From the NCBI RefSeq assembly GCF_000300975.2, contig NZ_AEEC02000011.1:1-64000 (forward strand): a stretch of DNA of 64,000 nucleotides, read 5' to 3'. Shown here one piece after another: positions 1 to 9,688 of this stretch; the stretch's first letter is position 1; each line of letters begins with the position of its first letter. The position numbers and the translations under genes were made by a program. This DNA comes from Herbaspirillum frisingense GSF30 (GTDB lineage Bacteria; Pseudomonadota; Gammaproteobacteria; Burkholderiales; Burkholderiaceae_D). The notes under the pieces were generated by a model. That model did not search any database, was not told where the DNA came from, and saw nothing but the letters and a program-made list of their open reading frames with translations.

Positions 1-1
1 C

Positions 2-1723
2 TGCATCCTGCCGGTCCTGCCCTTCCTGCTGGCCCGCGCCGACCAGCCATGGCGGCTGCGCCTGGCGCTGCTGGCGGGCATGGCGCTGGTGTTTGCTGCC
101 GTGGCCACGCTGGCTGCGGTGGGTGCCAACTGGGCCGTCCATGTCAATGAAGCGGGTCGCGTCGCAGCCATGCTGGTGCTGGCCCTGTTCGGTCTGACGC
201 TGATGTCGCCCACGCTGGCCACACTACTGGCGCGCCCGGGCGTACTGCTGGGCAATGTGCTGGCCGAGCGCGGTGGGACGCCACGGGGCGGGCGCGAGAG
301 CGTAGCCGCAGCCGTGCTGCTGGGCGCGGCCACCGGCCTGCTATGGACACCCTGCGCCGGCCCCATCCTGGGCCTGGTGCTGTCGGCCGCCGCCTGGGCC
401 GGCCCGACGCCGCACACTGCCACCCTGCTGCTGGCCTACGCCAGCGGGGCGGCCTGCATGCTGGCCGTGGTCCTGTCCGCTGGGGCCGGTGTGATGGCTG
501 TTCTGCGCCGTCGGCTGGGGATGGGTGAGTGGCTGCGCCGGCTGCTGGGCGCAGCCGTGCTGGCCGGGATCGCCAGCATTGCCGTGGGCGCGAGCCTGCC
601 GCTGGCGGCGAAGGCCAGCCCTACCGAAGATATTGAGACCCGCCTGCTCGAGTTGCTGGCACCGCCACGCGGGCCAGTTGCCGCAGCCATGGCTGGCGGC
701 GCAATCGATCATCCGGCGGAGACGGCCAGGCGCCCCTACCGCAGCAACCTGCCGGTCGAAGGCGCATTGCCGGCCCTGGACGGTGCCGTGCAGTGGCTGA
801 ACTCGGCCCCGCTATCGGCGCAACAGTTGCGCGGCAAGGTGGTGCTGGTGGATTTCTGGACCTACTCCTGCATCAATTGCATCCGCACCCTGCCCTACAT
901 CCGGGCCTGGGCCGAGAAATACCGTGATCAGGGCCTGGTGGTGATCGGGGTGCATACCCCCGAGTTCGCCTTCGAGCGCAAAGTGGACAACGTGCGCCAG
1001 GCCGTGAACGAATTCAAGCTCGACTTCCCGGTCGCGGTCGACAGCGAATTCCGCCTGTGGCGCGCCTTCGACAACAACTACTGGCCGGCGATCTACCTGG
1101 CCGATGCCCAGGGCAAGCTGCGCTACCACCAGTTCGGCGAAGGGCGCTACGAGAGCACCGAAGAGGCCATCCGGGCCCTGCTCAAGGAGGCCGGCCAGAG
1201 TGCGAAAGGCAATGACGGAGATGCTGCGGTGAAGCCCAACGCCACCGACATCCAGGCCGCGCCGGACCTGGCCCGGCTGGCTTCACAGGAAAGCTATCTG
1301 GGCTATCGCCAGGCCACCGGCATGGTCTCGCCAGAACGGCTGCGGCCCGATGTGGCGATGCACTACAGCGCCGCGCCACTGCAACTGAATCAATGGAGTC
1401 TGAGCGGCACCTGGAAGGTCGGTGCCGAAGCGGCGAGCCTGCAGCAGGCCGACGGCAGCATCGCCTACCGTTTTTCGGCACGCGACCTGCACCTGGTGCT
1501 CGGCCCCGGGGAAGACGGCCGGCCGGTGCGCTTCGTGGTCAGCGTGGATGGCCAGGCGCCGGAGGAACTGCATGGTGCCGACATCGATGCCGCCGGCAAG
1601 GGCACGGTCAGCCGCACCCGGCTGTTCCAGCTGGTGCGCCAGCGTGGCGGGGTCAAGCCGCGTCTTTTCGAGGTGCGCTTCCTCGACCCCGGCGCCACTG
1701 CCTACGCCTTCACCTTCGGCTGA
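2..1723 (+). CDS. dipZ: DipZ-like thiol:disulfide membrane protein, 5' end outside window
   Basis: Carries reducing power across the inner membrane to a periplasmic thioredoxin-like domain (family knowledge). The reading frame is open to the left edge; the first visible residues, CILPVLPF, fit the first conserved Cys region of the CcdA/DsbD membrane domain, so only a short N-terminal piece is missing. WTPCAGP near 340-362 supplies the second membrane Cys. Several hydrophobic segments follow up to about 600. A TlpA-like thioredoxin domain comes next with the redox pair CINC (869-880). The last ~150 residues fit the extra C-terminal domain of DipZ. 573 residues are visible. A small secreted-peptide frame follows after 54 bp. 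Confidence 0.8.
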   Translation, partial: CILPVLPFLLARADQPWRLRLALLAGMALVFAAVATLAAVGANWAVHVNEAGRVAAMLVLALFGLTLMSPTLATLLARPGVLLGNVLAERGGTPRGGRESVAAAVLLGAATGLLWTPCAGPILGLVLSAAAWAGPTPHTATLLLAYASGAACMLAVVLSAGAGVMAVLRRRLGMGEWLRRLLGAAVLAGIASIAVGASLPLAAKASPTEDIETRLLELLAPPRGPVAAAMAGGAIDHPAETARRPYRSNLPVEGALPALDGAVQWLNSAPLSAQQLRGKVVLVDFWTYSCINCIRTLPYIRAWAEKYRDQGLVVIGVHTPEFAFERKVDNVRQAVNEFKLDFPVAVDSEFRLWRAFDNNYWPAIYLADAQGKLRYHQFGEGRYESTEEAIRALLKEAGQSAKGNDGDAAVKPNATDIQAAPDLARLASQESYLGYRQATGMVSPERLRPDVAMHYSAAPLQLNQWSLSGTWKVGAEAASLQQADGSIAYRFSARDLHLVLGPGEDGRPVRFVVSVDGQAPEELHGADIDAAGKGTVSRTRLFQLVRQRGGVKPRLFEVRFLDPGATAYAFTFG

Positions 1724-1777
1724 GTTGCCCGAGCTGGCCAGACCACTCACATCGTTTTCAAGAGAAAGGAAGACACC

Positions 1778-1939
1778 ATGCGCACCATGATCGGCTGGAT
1801 CACCGCATTGGCCATCTCGGCCAGTCCCTGTGCCTGGGATACCCACGCACCGGAGCAGGCGCAGGCCGCAGCCGCCCTGGCGGCTTTGTCCACCGCTGCC
1901 GGGAAGCCCGCGCCATCGGCGGCGTTACCTGCCCCCTGA
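1778..1939 (+). CDS. small putative secreted peptide, 53 aa
   Basis: Not recognised. An ATG preceded by AAAGGAAG opens a 53-codon frame. It begins with a short hydrophobic stretch (MIGWITALAISASPCAW), which could be a signal peptide or, with the single Cys, a lipoprotein-like signal. It then becomes Ala/Pro/Gln rich and ends in PAP. It lies 54 bp after the dipZ-like gene on the same strand, so co-transcription is plausible. No domain is visible. It may be a chance frame, but the ribosome site and the signal-like start argue for a gene. Confidence 0.45.
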   Translation: MRTMIGWITALAISASPCAWDTHAPEQAQAAAALAALSTAAGKPAPSAALPAP

Positions 1940-1942
1940 TTT

Positions 1943-1974
1943 TTCATCGCTTCATCGCTTCATCACTTCATCAC
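1943..1974. repeat. 8-nt tandem repeat, four copies
   Basis: TTCATCGC, TTCATCGC, TTCATCAC, TTCATCAC in direct succession, followed by a partial TTCA, just upstream of the GST ribosome site. Confidence 0.8.
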
Positions 1975-1990
1975 TTCAAAAGGACCAGAC

Positions 1991-2626
1991 ATGAAACTGT
2001 ATCTCAACGACATCTCCTCGGCCGCCTCGCGCGTGCGCATTGCCCTGGCCATCAAGCAGATCGAGGTCGACGTGCTGCCGGTCTCCATCCTCGGCGACGA
2101 TCCGGAAAACCGCCGCGAGGACTACCTGCGCATCAATCCGCAAGGTCTGGTGCCGGCCCTGGTGACGGATCAGGGCGGGCTGATCACGCAATCCATCGCC
2201 ATCATCGAATACCTGGACGAGCTGCATCCTGAGCCACCGCTGCTGCCCCGTGAACTGGAACAGCGCGCGCTGTCGCGCTCGGTCGCCATCGCCATCGCCG
2301 CCGAAATCCATGCGCTGGTCCCGCCCCGGGTGGCGCGCCGGCTATCGACCCTGCCCGGGGTGACGGCTGCGGAGATCGCCGACTGGAACCGGCACTGGGT
2401 GATGGAAGGTCTGCAGGCCATCGACCGCCTGCTGCAGAGCCACCAGGCCGGGCCGTTCGTCGGTGGTCAACAAGCTTCGCTGGGTGACATCCTGCTGTTC
2501 CCGCAGACGGTCAATGCCGAACGCATGGGCATCGACCTGTCGCAATGGCCGACGCTGGCGGGCATCCATACGCGGCTGGCGGGCATGCCCGCCTTTGCGG
2601 AAAATGCCCCGGCCCCGCGCACATGA
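1991..2626 (+). CDS. maiA: zeta-class glutathione S-transferase, maleylacetoacetate isomerase-like
   Basis: Members isomerise maleylacetoacetate to fumarylacetoacetate in tyrosine/homogentisate breakdown, or act as general glutathione transferases. The 211-residue length is normal. The N-terminal thioredoxin-fold half has the zeta-type SSAASRVRIAL segment (residues 9-19), NPQGLVPAL and QSIAIIEYLDE, which binds the gamma-glutamyl part of glutathione. The helical C-terminal half has the expected GDILLFPQ segment. AAAAGGACC lies before the ATG. No homogentisate-pathway gene is nearby, so the physiological substrate is uncertain and the symbol is tentative. Confidence 0.75.
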   Translation: MKLYLNDISSAASRVRIALAIKQIEVDVLPVSILGDDPENRREDYLRINPQGLVPALVTDQGGLITQSIAIIEYLDELHPEPPLLPRELEQRALSRSVAIAIAAEIHALVPPRVARRLSTLPGVTAAEIADWNRHWVMEGLQAIDRLLQSHQAGPFVGGQQASLGDILLFPQTVNAERMGIDLSQWPTLAGIHTRLAGMPAFAENAPAPRT

Positions 2627-2662
2627 CAGCGGGTACGCGCCGGGGCATGGGCGACCTCGGGT

Positions 2663-4834
2663 TCAGAACCTGTAGGTCGCCGTGAACGACACGGCCCGCG
2701 GCGCCCCCGGGATGATCTGGGAGGCGCCGGTGGCACTGGCGTAGTAGCGGCGGCCGGCCAGATTGGTCGCGGCCAGGGTGAAATCGGCGCGCTGCAGGCG
2801 ATAACCCACCATGGCATCCCAGCGGGTATAGGCGGGCAACTCGACCAGGTTGTCGCGGTCGGCGAAACGCGCGCCCTCGACGATCAGGCCGGTCTCGCCG
2901 AACCAGCCAAGCGGCGGCGCGTAGGAGACGAACAGGCTGCCATTGCGGGCCGATACGCCGCTGGCGCGCTTGCCGGTGAATTGCGGTTCGGCCTGCAGCA
3001 CCTTGGCGTTCTGCTGCGTCCAGCCGGCACGCAGGAACCAGTGGCGCAGCACTTCACCGGCCACGCTGAACTCGACGCCGCGATTGCGCTCCAGCCCGGT
3101 CTGGTAGAAGGTACCCGGCTTGAGGGGATCGGCCACGGTGCGGTTGTAGAGCTCCAGCTGGAACCAGGCCAGGGTGGTGCTGATCCGGCGATCGAGCCAG
3201 TCGCTCTTGAGGCCGGTTTCGACCTGGCGGCTGTACTGCGGGCCGAGGTCATTGGCATTGCCGTCGGCGCCGGGCGTGATGCCGATCACGTCCCCTCCGA
3301 CCGGGGCGTAGTTCTTGCTCCAGGACAGGTAGAGGTGCTGGTCGGGGATGGCCTCCCACACTGCCCCCACGCGCGGGCTCAGGGCATGGCTGGAGCGCTC
3401 GCTGCGCAGATTCCTCAACTGGTTGCGCGAGTCAATCTCGAAGTCGTCCCAACGCAGGCCGAACAGGCCTTTCAGGCGGCCGCCCAGATCGATCTGGTCC
3501 TGTGCATAGATACCCAGGTTGCTGGCCTTGTGATAGTTCATCTGCCACGGCTGGGGAACCACGCCTTTGTTGTCGCGATTGTCGGGATTGCGGAGGGAGA
3601 CCGGGGTGGCCGACCCCATCCACAGCCGGGGGTCGCGCTTCTGCCAGGCATATTCGACGCCGGCCAGCAACTCGTGCTGCAACGGCCCACTGGCGAGCTT
3701 GCCCAGCAGCTCCAGGTTGGTCTGCAGGTTGCGCTGGAGCAGGTTCTGCTGGAAGCGGCTACGCTGGACCTGCTGCAGGTTGCGGGTGCTGCTGACGAAG
3801 GACTGCGAGACGAAGCTATTGTCGAAGTCGCTATCGAGTTCGAACAGGCTGATGCCGTGACGGATACTCCAGTCCGGCGCCACGGCGCGCGTGAAGGTGG
3901 AGCGCAGGGCCAGCGTGGTATCGCGCAGCACGTCGCGTCCGGCAGCACCGAAGAACTTGCCATCATCGGCCACCGGCAAGGCATAGGCGGTGGCCGTATT
4001 GCGCGGGGAGAGCGCGGTCACACGCGCCGGCACGCCGCGGTCGGGGGTGCGCAGGAACTCCTGGTATTCGGCCTGCAGCAGCCAGCTGTCACGGCCGGAT
4101 TCCCACTTCACCGACGGCGCGAAATACTGGCGGGTGCCGCGCACCTCATCGCGGAAATTGCCCTCGTGCTCGCGGCCGAGGTTCAGGCGCATGGCCCATT
4201 GCGCATCGAGCGGACGGTTCCAGTCCAGCGCCACGCCCTGCTGGCCGTAGCTGCCGAAGGTGGCCGAGGCCTGACCGAAAGCTTCCTGACCCGGCTGCTT
4301 GCTGATGCGATTGATCACGCCGCCGCCACTGCCCCGCCCATACAGGACGGCGGCCGGTCCCTTGAGGATTTCGATGCGCTCGATGGTGCCGAGGCTGCGC
4401 ACGTATTGGGCGTCGTCACGCACGCCGTCCAGCAGCATGTCGCCAGCATTGGAAAAGCCACGGATGCGGAAGGCGTCGAAACGGGTGTCGGAGACATTGG
4501 AAATGCCCGGCACCCCCGTCAATGCGGCCGCCATGTCGCGCCCGCCGTAGGCCATCACCCGTTCGACGGCGACGCTTTGCACGGTCTGCGGTATGTCGGT
4601 GAGCTCGGTGGCGGTGCGGGTGGCGCTACTGAGCTTGCCGGGACGCGGATCACCCTGGCTGCGCCGGTCGCGGACCTCGACGGCGGGCAGGCGGGAGGTG
4701 ACGGTTTCTTCCTGGTCGTCAGCAGTGGGGGCAGCCAGCAAAGGCAGGGCCGGCATGGAAAGCACGGCAGCAGCCAGCGCCGAAGGCAAGGCTCGCAGAC
4801 GGAAACCGGATCGGACAACAGGCGAATCGGACAT
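2663..4834 (-). CDS. TonB-dependent siderophore receptor
   Basis: Outer-membrane ligand-gated porin that imports a ferric siderophore with energy from TonB-ExbBD. The 723-residue protein has a signal peptide (about 1-35), a short TonB-box-like region (ETVTSRLPAVEV), and a plug domain with DIPQTVQSV, RIRGF and IEILKGPAAVLYGRG, all typical of siderophore receptors. A long beta-barrel follows and ends in an aromatic residue (TYRF). No siderophore synthesis genes or TonB genes are in the window, so the ligand cannot be named. A Fur-box-like site lies about 55 bp upstream of the start, which fits iron repression. Confidence 0.9.
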   Translation of the reverse strand: MSDSPVVRSGFRLRALPSALAAAVLSMPALPLLAAPTADDQEETVTSRLPAVEVRDRRSQGDPRPGKLSSATRTATELTDIPQTVQSVAVERVMAYGGRDMAAALTGVPGISNVSDTRFDAFRIRGFSNAGDMLLDGVRDDAQYVRSLGTIERIEILKGPAAVLYGRGSGGGVINRISKQPGQEAFGQASATFGSYGQQGVALDWNRPLDAQWAMRLNLGREHEGNFRDEVRGTRQYFAPSVKWESGRDSWLLQAEYQEFLRTPDRGVPARVTALSPRNTATAYALPVADDGKFFGAAGRDVLRDTTLALRSTFTRAVAPDWSIRHGISLFELDSDFDNSFVSQSFVSSTRNLQQVQRSRFQQNLLQRNLQTNLELLGKLASGPLQHELLAGVEYAWQKRDPRLWMGSATPVSLRNPDNRDNKGVVPQPWQMNYHKASNLGIYAQDQIDLGGRLKGLFGLRWDDFEIDSRNQLRNLRSERSSHALSPRVGAVWEAIPDQHLYLSWSKNYAPVGGDVIGITPGADGNANDLGPQYSRQVETGLKSDWLDRRISTTLAWFQLELYNRTVADPLKPGTFYQTGLERNRGVEFSVAGEVLRHWFLRAGWTQQNAKVLQAEPQFTGKRASGVSARNGSLFVSYAPPLGWFGETGLIVEGARFADRDNLVELPAYTRWDAMVGYRLQRADFTLAATNLAGRRYYASATGASQIIPGAPRAVSFTATYRF

Positions 4835-4886
4835 GGCAGCTTTTACTCCAAGGGAATAGAAAGGCGCCGATTCTAATGGGGCAGAT

Positions 4887-4904
4887 GCTAATGATTCTTA
4901 TTTG
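4887..4904 (-). promoter_or_regulatory. putative Fur box upstream of the siderophore receptor
   Basis: GCTAATGATTCTTATTTG resembles the Fur consensus (repeated NATNAT units). It is placed 53 bp upstream of the receptor start in the divergent gap to argF (4835-5175). That 341-bp gap otherwise contains only the argF promoter and leader. Confidence 0.55.
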
Positions 4905-5114
4905 TATCGCGACATTTGCTGACCGATTCGTAGTAGAAGGATTTTCTCGTCAGATATCGATAGCTGATTCAAATAAGTTCTGCCTGCGGCTCGAATAGTG
5001 TCGAGAAATTTGTTTCTGCCGCCCGAGCCAGCTTCATTGCCCGCCCCCACAAGGGGATTCGCCGACTGTTTCCGCAAGGCAAGTACAGCAGGTATCTTTT
5101 TAAGCCGAATCCCT

Positions 5115-5175
5115 TATAATCTAAGGAGTTAACGACTATCGGCGGCAGGCGCCACACTGGCCGCCGTTTTTATTT
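5115..5175 (+). promoter_or_regulatory. argF -10 box and leader hairpin
   Basis: A perfect TATAAT (5115-5120) predicts a transcript start near 5127. A 7-bp perfect stem (CGGCGGC 5140-5146 with GCCGCCG 5160-5166) is followed by TTTTTATTT and then directly by the argF ATG at 5176. The hairpin-plus-U-tract looks like an intrinsic terminator inside the leader. There is no Shine-Dalgarno sequence between it and the ATG; the only one (AAGGAG, 5122-5127) lies about 50 nt upstream. Confidence 0.5.
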
Positions 5176-6093
5176 ATGGCAATCAAACACTACCTTCAGT
5201 TTTCCGACTTTACGCTTGATGAATACGAGTACGTGATCGAACGTTCCCGTGTGATCAAACGTAAGTTCAAGAATTACGAGCCCCACCACACTCTGGCCGA
5301 CCGCACGCTGGTGATGGTGTTCGAGAAGAACTCGACCCGCACCCGCCTCTCCTTCGAGGCCGGCATGCACCAGATGGGCGGTGCCGCGATCTACCTGAAC
5401 ACCCGCGACAGCCAGCTCGGCCGCGGCGAACCGGTGGAAGATGCGGCCCAGGTGATGTCGCGCATGTGCGACGTCATCATGATCCGTACCTACGGCCAGG
5501 AGATCATCGAGCGCTTTGCCAAGCATTCGCGCGTGCCGGTGATCAACGGCCTGACCAACGAGCAGCATCCCTGCCAGGTGCTGGCCGATGTCTTCACCTT
5601 CATCGAGCAGCGCGGCAGCATCCAGGGCAAGATCGTGGCCTGGGTGGGCGATGCCAACAACATGCTGTATTCGTGGCTGCAGGCGGCCGAGGTGTTCGGC
5701 TTCCACGTCAATGTCTCCACCCCCAAGGGCTATGACATCGACCCGGCCCAGGTCTCGCCCGGGAACACGCACTACACCTTCTTCGCCAATCCGGCCGATG
5801 CCTGCCAGGATGCCGACCTGGTCACCACCGACGTATGGACCAGCATGGGCTTCGAGGCGGAGAACAATGCGCGCCTGAAGGCCTTCGACGGCTGGATCGT
5901 GGACCAGGCCAAGATGTCGCGCGCCAAGAAGGATGCACTCTTCATGCACTGCCTGCCGGCCCACCGTGGCGAGGAAGTGGCCGCCGAGGTGATCGACGGC
6001 CCGCAGTCGGTGGTCTGGGAAGAGGCGGAAAATCGCCTGCACGTCCAGAAGGCCCTGCTCGAGTATCTGGTGCACGGCAAGTTCGACCAATGA
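5176..6093 (+). CDS. argF: ornithine carbamoyltransferase
   Basis: Cytosolic enzyme that joins ornithine and carbamoyl phosphate to form citrulline in arginine synthesis. The 305-residue protein has the carbamoyl-phosphate motif STRTR (residues 53-57), HPCQ (131-134), and the ornithine/catalytic loop HCLPAHRGEE near residue 258. Length and motifs are normal. argG follows 70 bp downstream, separated by a perfect hairpin, so the two probably form one unit supplying argininosuccinate. The start has no normal ribosome site (see the leader feature), but conservation begins right after this ATG. Confidence 0.97.
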   Translation: MAIKHYLQFSDFTLDEYEYVIERSRVIKRKFKNYEPHHTLADRTLVMVFEKNSTRTRLSFEAGMHQMGGAAIYLNTRDSQLGRGEPVEDAAQVMSRMCDVIMIRTYGQEIIERFAKHSRVPVINGLTNEQHPCQVLADVFTFIEQRGSIQGKIVAWVGDANNMLYSWLQAAEVFGFHVNVSTPKGYDIDPAQVSPGNTHYTFFANPADACQDADLVTTDVWTSMGFEAENNARLKAFDGWIVDQAKMSRAKKDALFMHCLPAHRGEEVAAEVIDGPQSVVWEEAENRLHVQKALLEYLVHGKFDQ

Positions 6094-6099
6094 AATTCC

Positions 6100-6122
6100 G
6101 GGCTGGGCATGACGCCCAGCCC
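6100..6122 (+). other. perfect hairpin between argF and argG
   Basis: GGGCTGGGC and GCCCAGCCC form a perfect 9-bp stem with the loop ATGAC, starting 6 bp after the argF stop. No U-tract follows, so it is more likely an mRNA-stabilising or pausing hairpin than a full terminator. Confidence 0.6.
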
Positions 6123-6133
6123 GCCAGTCCTAG

Positions 6134-7498
<1,365 letters not shown>

Positions 7499-7542
7499 TT
7501 CCTGCAGGATTCCCCCTTACACCGTTTAATGGAAGCGATTCG

Positions 7543-7857
7543 ATGAGCACCCAATTCGACAACGTCACCGTCCTCAAGAAGGGCAATGTCTATTTCGACG
7601 GCAAGTGCGTCTCGCACACCGTGCTGCTGGCCGATGGCAGCAAGAAGACCCTGGGCGTGATCCTGCCGTCTTCGCTGAACTTCAGCACCGGCGCGCCGGA
7701 AATCATGGAAATCAACGGCGGCAGCTGCCGCGTGCGTTTGAAGGGCGAAGAAGCCTGGAATACCTATGCTGCGGGTACCACCTTCAGCGTGCCGGGCAAC
7801 TCCAGCTTCGACATCGAAGTGACCGAGACCCTGGACTACGTCTGCCACTTCGGCTGA
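7543..7857 (+). CDS. ppnP: pyrimidine/purine nucleoside phosphorylase (PpnP, DUF1255)
   Basis: Small cupin-fold enzyme that phosphorolyses several nucleosides to base and ribose 1-phosphate (family knowledge from E. coli PpnP, formerly YaiE). The 104-residue protein matches the family over its full length, including [20 protein letters not shown] and the conserved end YVCHFG. It is the last gene before a strong terminator and probably the end of the argFG transcript. Confidence 0.9.
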   Translation: MSTQFDNVTVLKKGNVYFDGKCVSHTVLLADGSKKTLGVILPSSLNFSTGAPEIMEINGGSCRVRLKGEEAWNTYAAGTTFSVPGNSSFDIEVTETLDYVCHFG

Positions 7858-7876
7858 TCGCCAGCAAAGCAGAATG

Positions 7877-7912
7877 AAAAAGCCGTCGGTAGCGATACCG
7901 ACGGCTTTTTTA
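7877..7912. terminator. bidirectional terminator between ppnP and murB
   Basis: Stem AGCCGTCGGT / ACCGACGGCT with loop AGCGAT, flanked by A-rich sequence on the left and a T-run on the right. It serves the convergent genes ppnP (+) and murB (-). Confidence 0.9.
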
Positions 7913-7931
7913 CGTGCAGGAAAACGCGTAC

Positions 7932-8963
7932 TCAGATGAAGACCGGTTCCGGCTCCAGCTGCACCCCGAACTTCTCCAGCACGTCATCCTGAATCGCCTT
8001 GGCCAGCCTGGCGATTTCGGCACCGCTGGCGCCGCCCCGATTGACCAGTACCAGTGCCTGCTGTTCGTAGACACCCGCCCGCCCCATGGACTTGCCCTTC
8101 CAGCCGCAGCGGTCGATCAGCCAGCCGGCGGCCAGCTTGTAGTGATCGTCATCGACCCGATAGCTGACCAGGTTGGCGTATTGCGCCAGCAGGCGATCGC
8201 GCAGGCGGGCCGGTACGATGGGGTTCTTGAAGAAGCTGCCGGCATTGCCGATGCGCGCCGGGTCGGGCAGCTTGCGGGTGCGGATGGCGATGACGGCCTC
8301 GGCGATGTCACGCGGCCCGGGCGCGGTGATGCCCTGCTGTTCCAGCGCCTGCGACACATCGGCATAGTTGGCGTTGGCGATCCAGCGCCTGGGCAGGGCG
8401 AAGCTGACGTCAAGCACGATGGCGCGGTCACGCAGTGCGTGCTTGAAGACGCTGTCGCGATAGCCGAAGCGGCAGGCCTCGCGGTCCAGCGTCAGGATCT
8501 CGCCGCGCTCGAGATCGAAGGCGCGCAGGCTGTGGAAACGATCCTTCAGTTCGATGCCGTAAGCGCCGATGTTCTGGATGGGCGCGGCGCCCACGCTACC
8601 GGGAATGAGCGAGAGGTTTTCCAGTCCGCCCAGCCCCTGCGCCAGCGTCCACTGGACAAAGCCGTGCCAGCTTTCGCCGGCGGCGGCGCGCACGTAGGTA
8701 AAGTCCTCGTCCTGACCGGTGATTGCCATGCCGCGGCCTTGCATATGCAGCACGAGTCCACCGAAATCCTGCGTCAACAGCAGGTTGCTGCCGCCTCCGA
8801 GCACCAGCCGGGGCAAGCTCATCAGGGAGGCATCGGCGCGCAGCGCCTGCAGGGTTTCCACAGCATCGACGGGCAGGTAGGCGTGGGCCTGGGCGTCGAT
8901 GCCGAAGGTATTGAGGGCGCGCAGGGAAACGGCGTGCTGGACGGGAAGCGAAGACATGGTCAT
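7932..8963 (-). CDS. murB: UDP-N-acetylenolpyruvoylglucosamine reductase
   Basis: Flavoprotein that reduces the enolpyruvyl group with NADPH to give UDP-N-acetylmuramic acid, the second committed step of peptidoglycan synthesis. The 343 residues match the E. coli-type (type I) enzyme. The FAD-binding part has LGGGSNLL, and the second half has IPGSVGAAPIQNIGAYG and NAGSFFKNP, containing the catalytic Ser. Two ATGs occur close together (8963 and 8957). A perfect TATAAT lies only 9 nt upstream of the first and no Shine-Dalgarno sequence is visible, so the message may be leaderless. Confidence 0.95.
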   Translation of the reverse strand: MTMSSLPVQHAVSLRALNTFGIDAQAHAYLPVDAVETLQALRADASLMSLPRLVLGGGSNLLLTQDFGGLVLHMQGRGMAITGQDEDFTYVRAAAGESWHGFVQWTLAQGLGGLENLSLIPGSVGAAPIQNIGAYGIELKDRFHSLRAFDLERGEILTLDREACRFGYRDSVFKHALRDRAIVLDVSFALPRRWIANANYADVSQALEQQGITAPGPRDIAEAVIAIRTRKLPDPARIGNAGSFFKNPIVPARLRDRLLAQYANLVSYRVDDDHYKLAAGWLIDRCGWKGKSMGRAGVYEQQALVLVNRGGASGAEIARLAKAIQDDVLEKFGVQLEPEPVFI

Positions 8964-8972
8964 AGGGCAGCG

Positions 8973-8978
8973 ATTATA
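8973..8978 (-). promoter_or_regulatory. murB -10 box, possible leaderless start
   Basis: TATAAT on the minus strand ends 9 nt before the murB ATG. With normal spacing transcription would begin within about 2-3 nt of the start codon. No good -35 hexamer is seen. Confidence 0.5.
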
Positions 8979-9099
8979 GCGCTCCGGAGGCCGGAGATTG
9001 GCTGTCGGCGGGACGACGATGGCGGCGGCGGCCCCACTCCGCTAGAATCACGGGTCAGACGCCGGCCTCCGCCGGCTGCAAGAACATAAGGATAAAGCC

Positions 9100-9585
9100 A
9101 TGCCCTCATTCGATACCGTCTGCGAAGCCAATCTGGTCGAAGTCAAGAATGCCGTAGAACAAGCCAACAAGGAAATCTCCACCCGCTTCGACTTCAAGGG
9201 TACCGACGCCCGCGTCGAACAGAAGGAACGCGAACTGACCGCCTTCGCCGATTCCGATTTCCAGCTGAGCCAGGTGCGCGACGTGCTCACCAACAAGATG
9301 ACCAAGCGCAACGTCGACGTGCGCTTCCTGGACGAAGGCAAGATCGAGAAGATCGGCGGTGACAAGGTCAAGCAGGTGATCAAGGTCAAGAACGGCATCG
9401 AAAGCGACGATGCCAAGAAGATCGTGCGCGTCATCAAGGACAGCAAGATGAAGGTGCAAGCCAGCATCCAGGGCGATGCCGTGCGCATCACCGGCGCCAA
9501 GCGCGATGACCTGCAGGCCGCCATGGCGCTGCTGCGCAAGGAGATCAAGGACATTCCGCTGGAGTTCAACAACTTCCGTGATTGA
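9100..9585 (+). CDS. yajQ: YajQ family nucleotide-binding protein
   Basis: Members bind nucleotides; in Xanthomonas and Pseudomonas homologues bind cyclic di-GMP and affect transcription (family knowledge). The 161-residue protein has the full DUF520 fold, from [20 protein letters not shown] at the N-terminus to [11 protein letters not shown] near the C-terminus. A ribosome site (AAGGATAAAG) precedes the ATG. It stands alone, divergent from murB, with a TAGAAT -10-like box upstream and a strong terminator downstream. Confidence 0.93.
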   Translation: MPSFDTVCEANLVEVKNAVEQANKEISTRFDFKGTDARVEQKERELTAFADSDFQLSQVRDVLTNKMTKRNVDVRFLDEGKIEKIGGDKVKQVIKVKNGIESDDAKKIVRVIKDSKMKVQASIQGDAVRITGAKRDDLQAAMALLRKEIKDIPLEFNNFRD

Positions 9586-9613
9586 TCCCCGGGCCTGATC
9601 AGGCCTTGCAATG

Positions 9614-9641
9614 AAAAACGCCGGCAATTGCCGGCGTTTTG
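9614..9641. terminator. bidirectional terminator after yajQ
   Basis: Fully palindromic AAAACGCCGGCAA / TTGCCGGCGTTTT. It serves yajQ (+) and the convergent aroG (-). Confidence 0.9.
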
Positions 9642-9688
9642 CTTGTGCGCTGCTTGAAGCGGATCAGGTCAGACCCGATCAGGCCCGA

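Noticed and set aside
1991-2626. Missing Cys in the SSCS-type motif of the zeta-class GST
   Set aside because: Bacterial maleylacetoacetate isomerases commonly have SSAA in this position, so this is not a lost active site.
4969-5157. A 62-codon minus-strand frame in the gap before argF
   Set aside because: No ribosome site or recognisable protein feature, and it runs over the argF promoter and leader hairpin.
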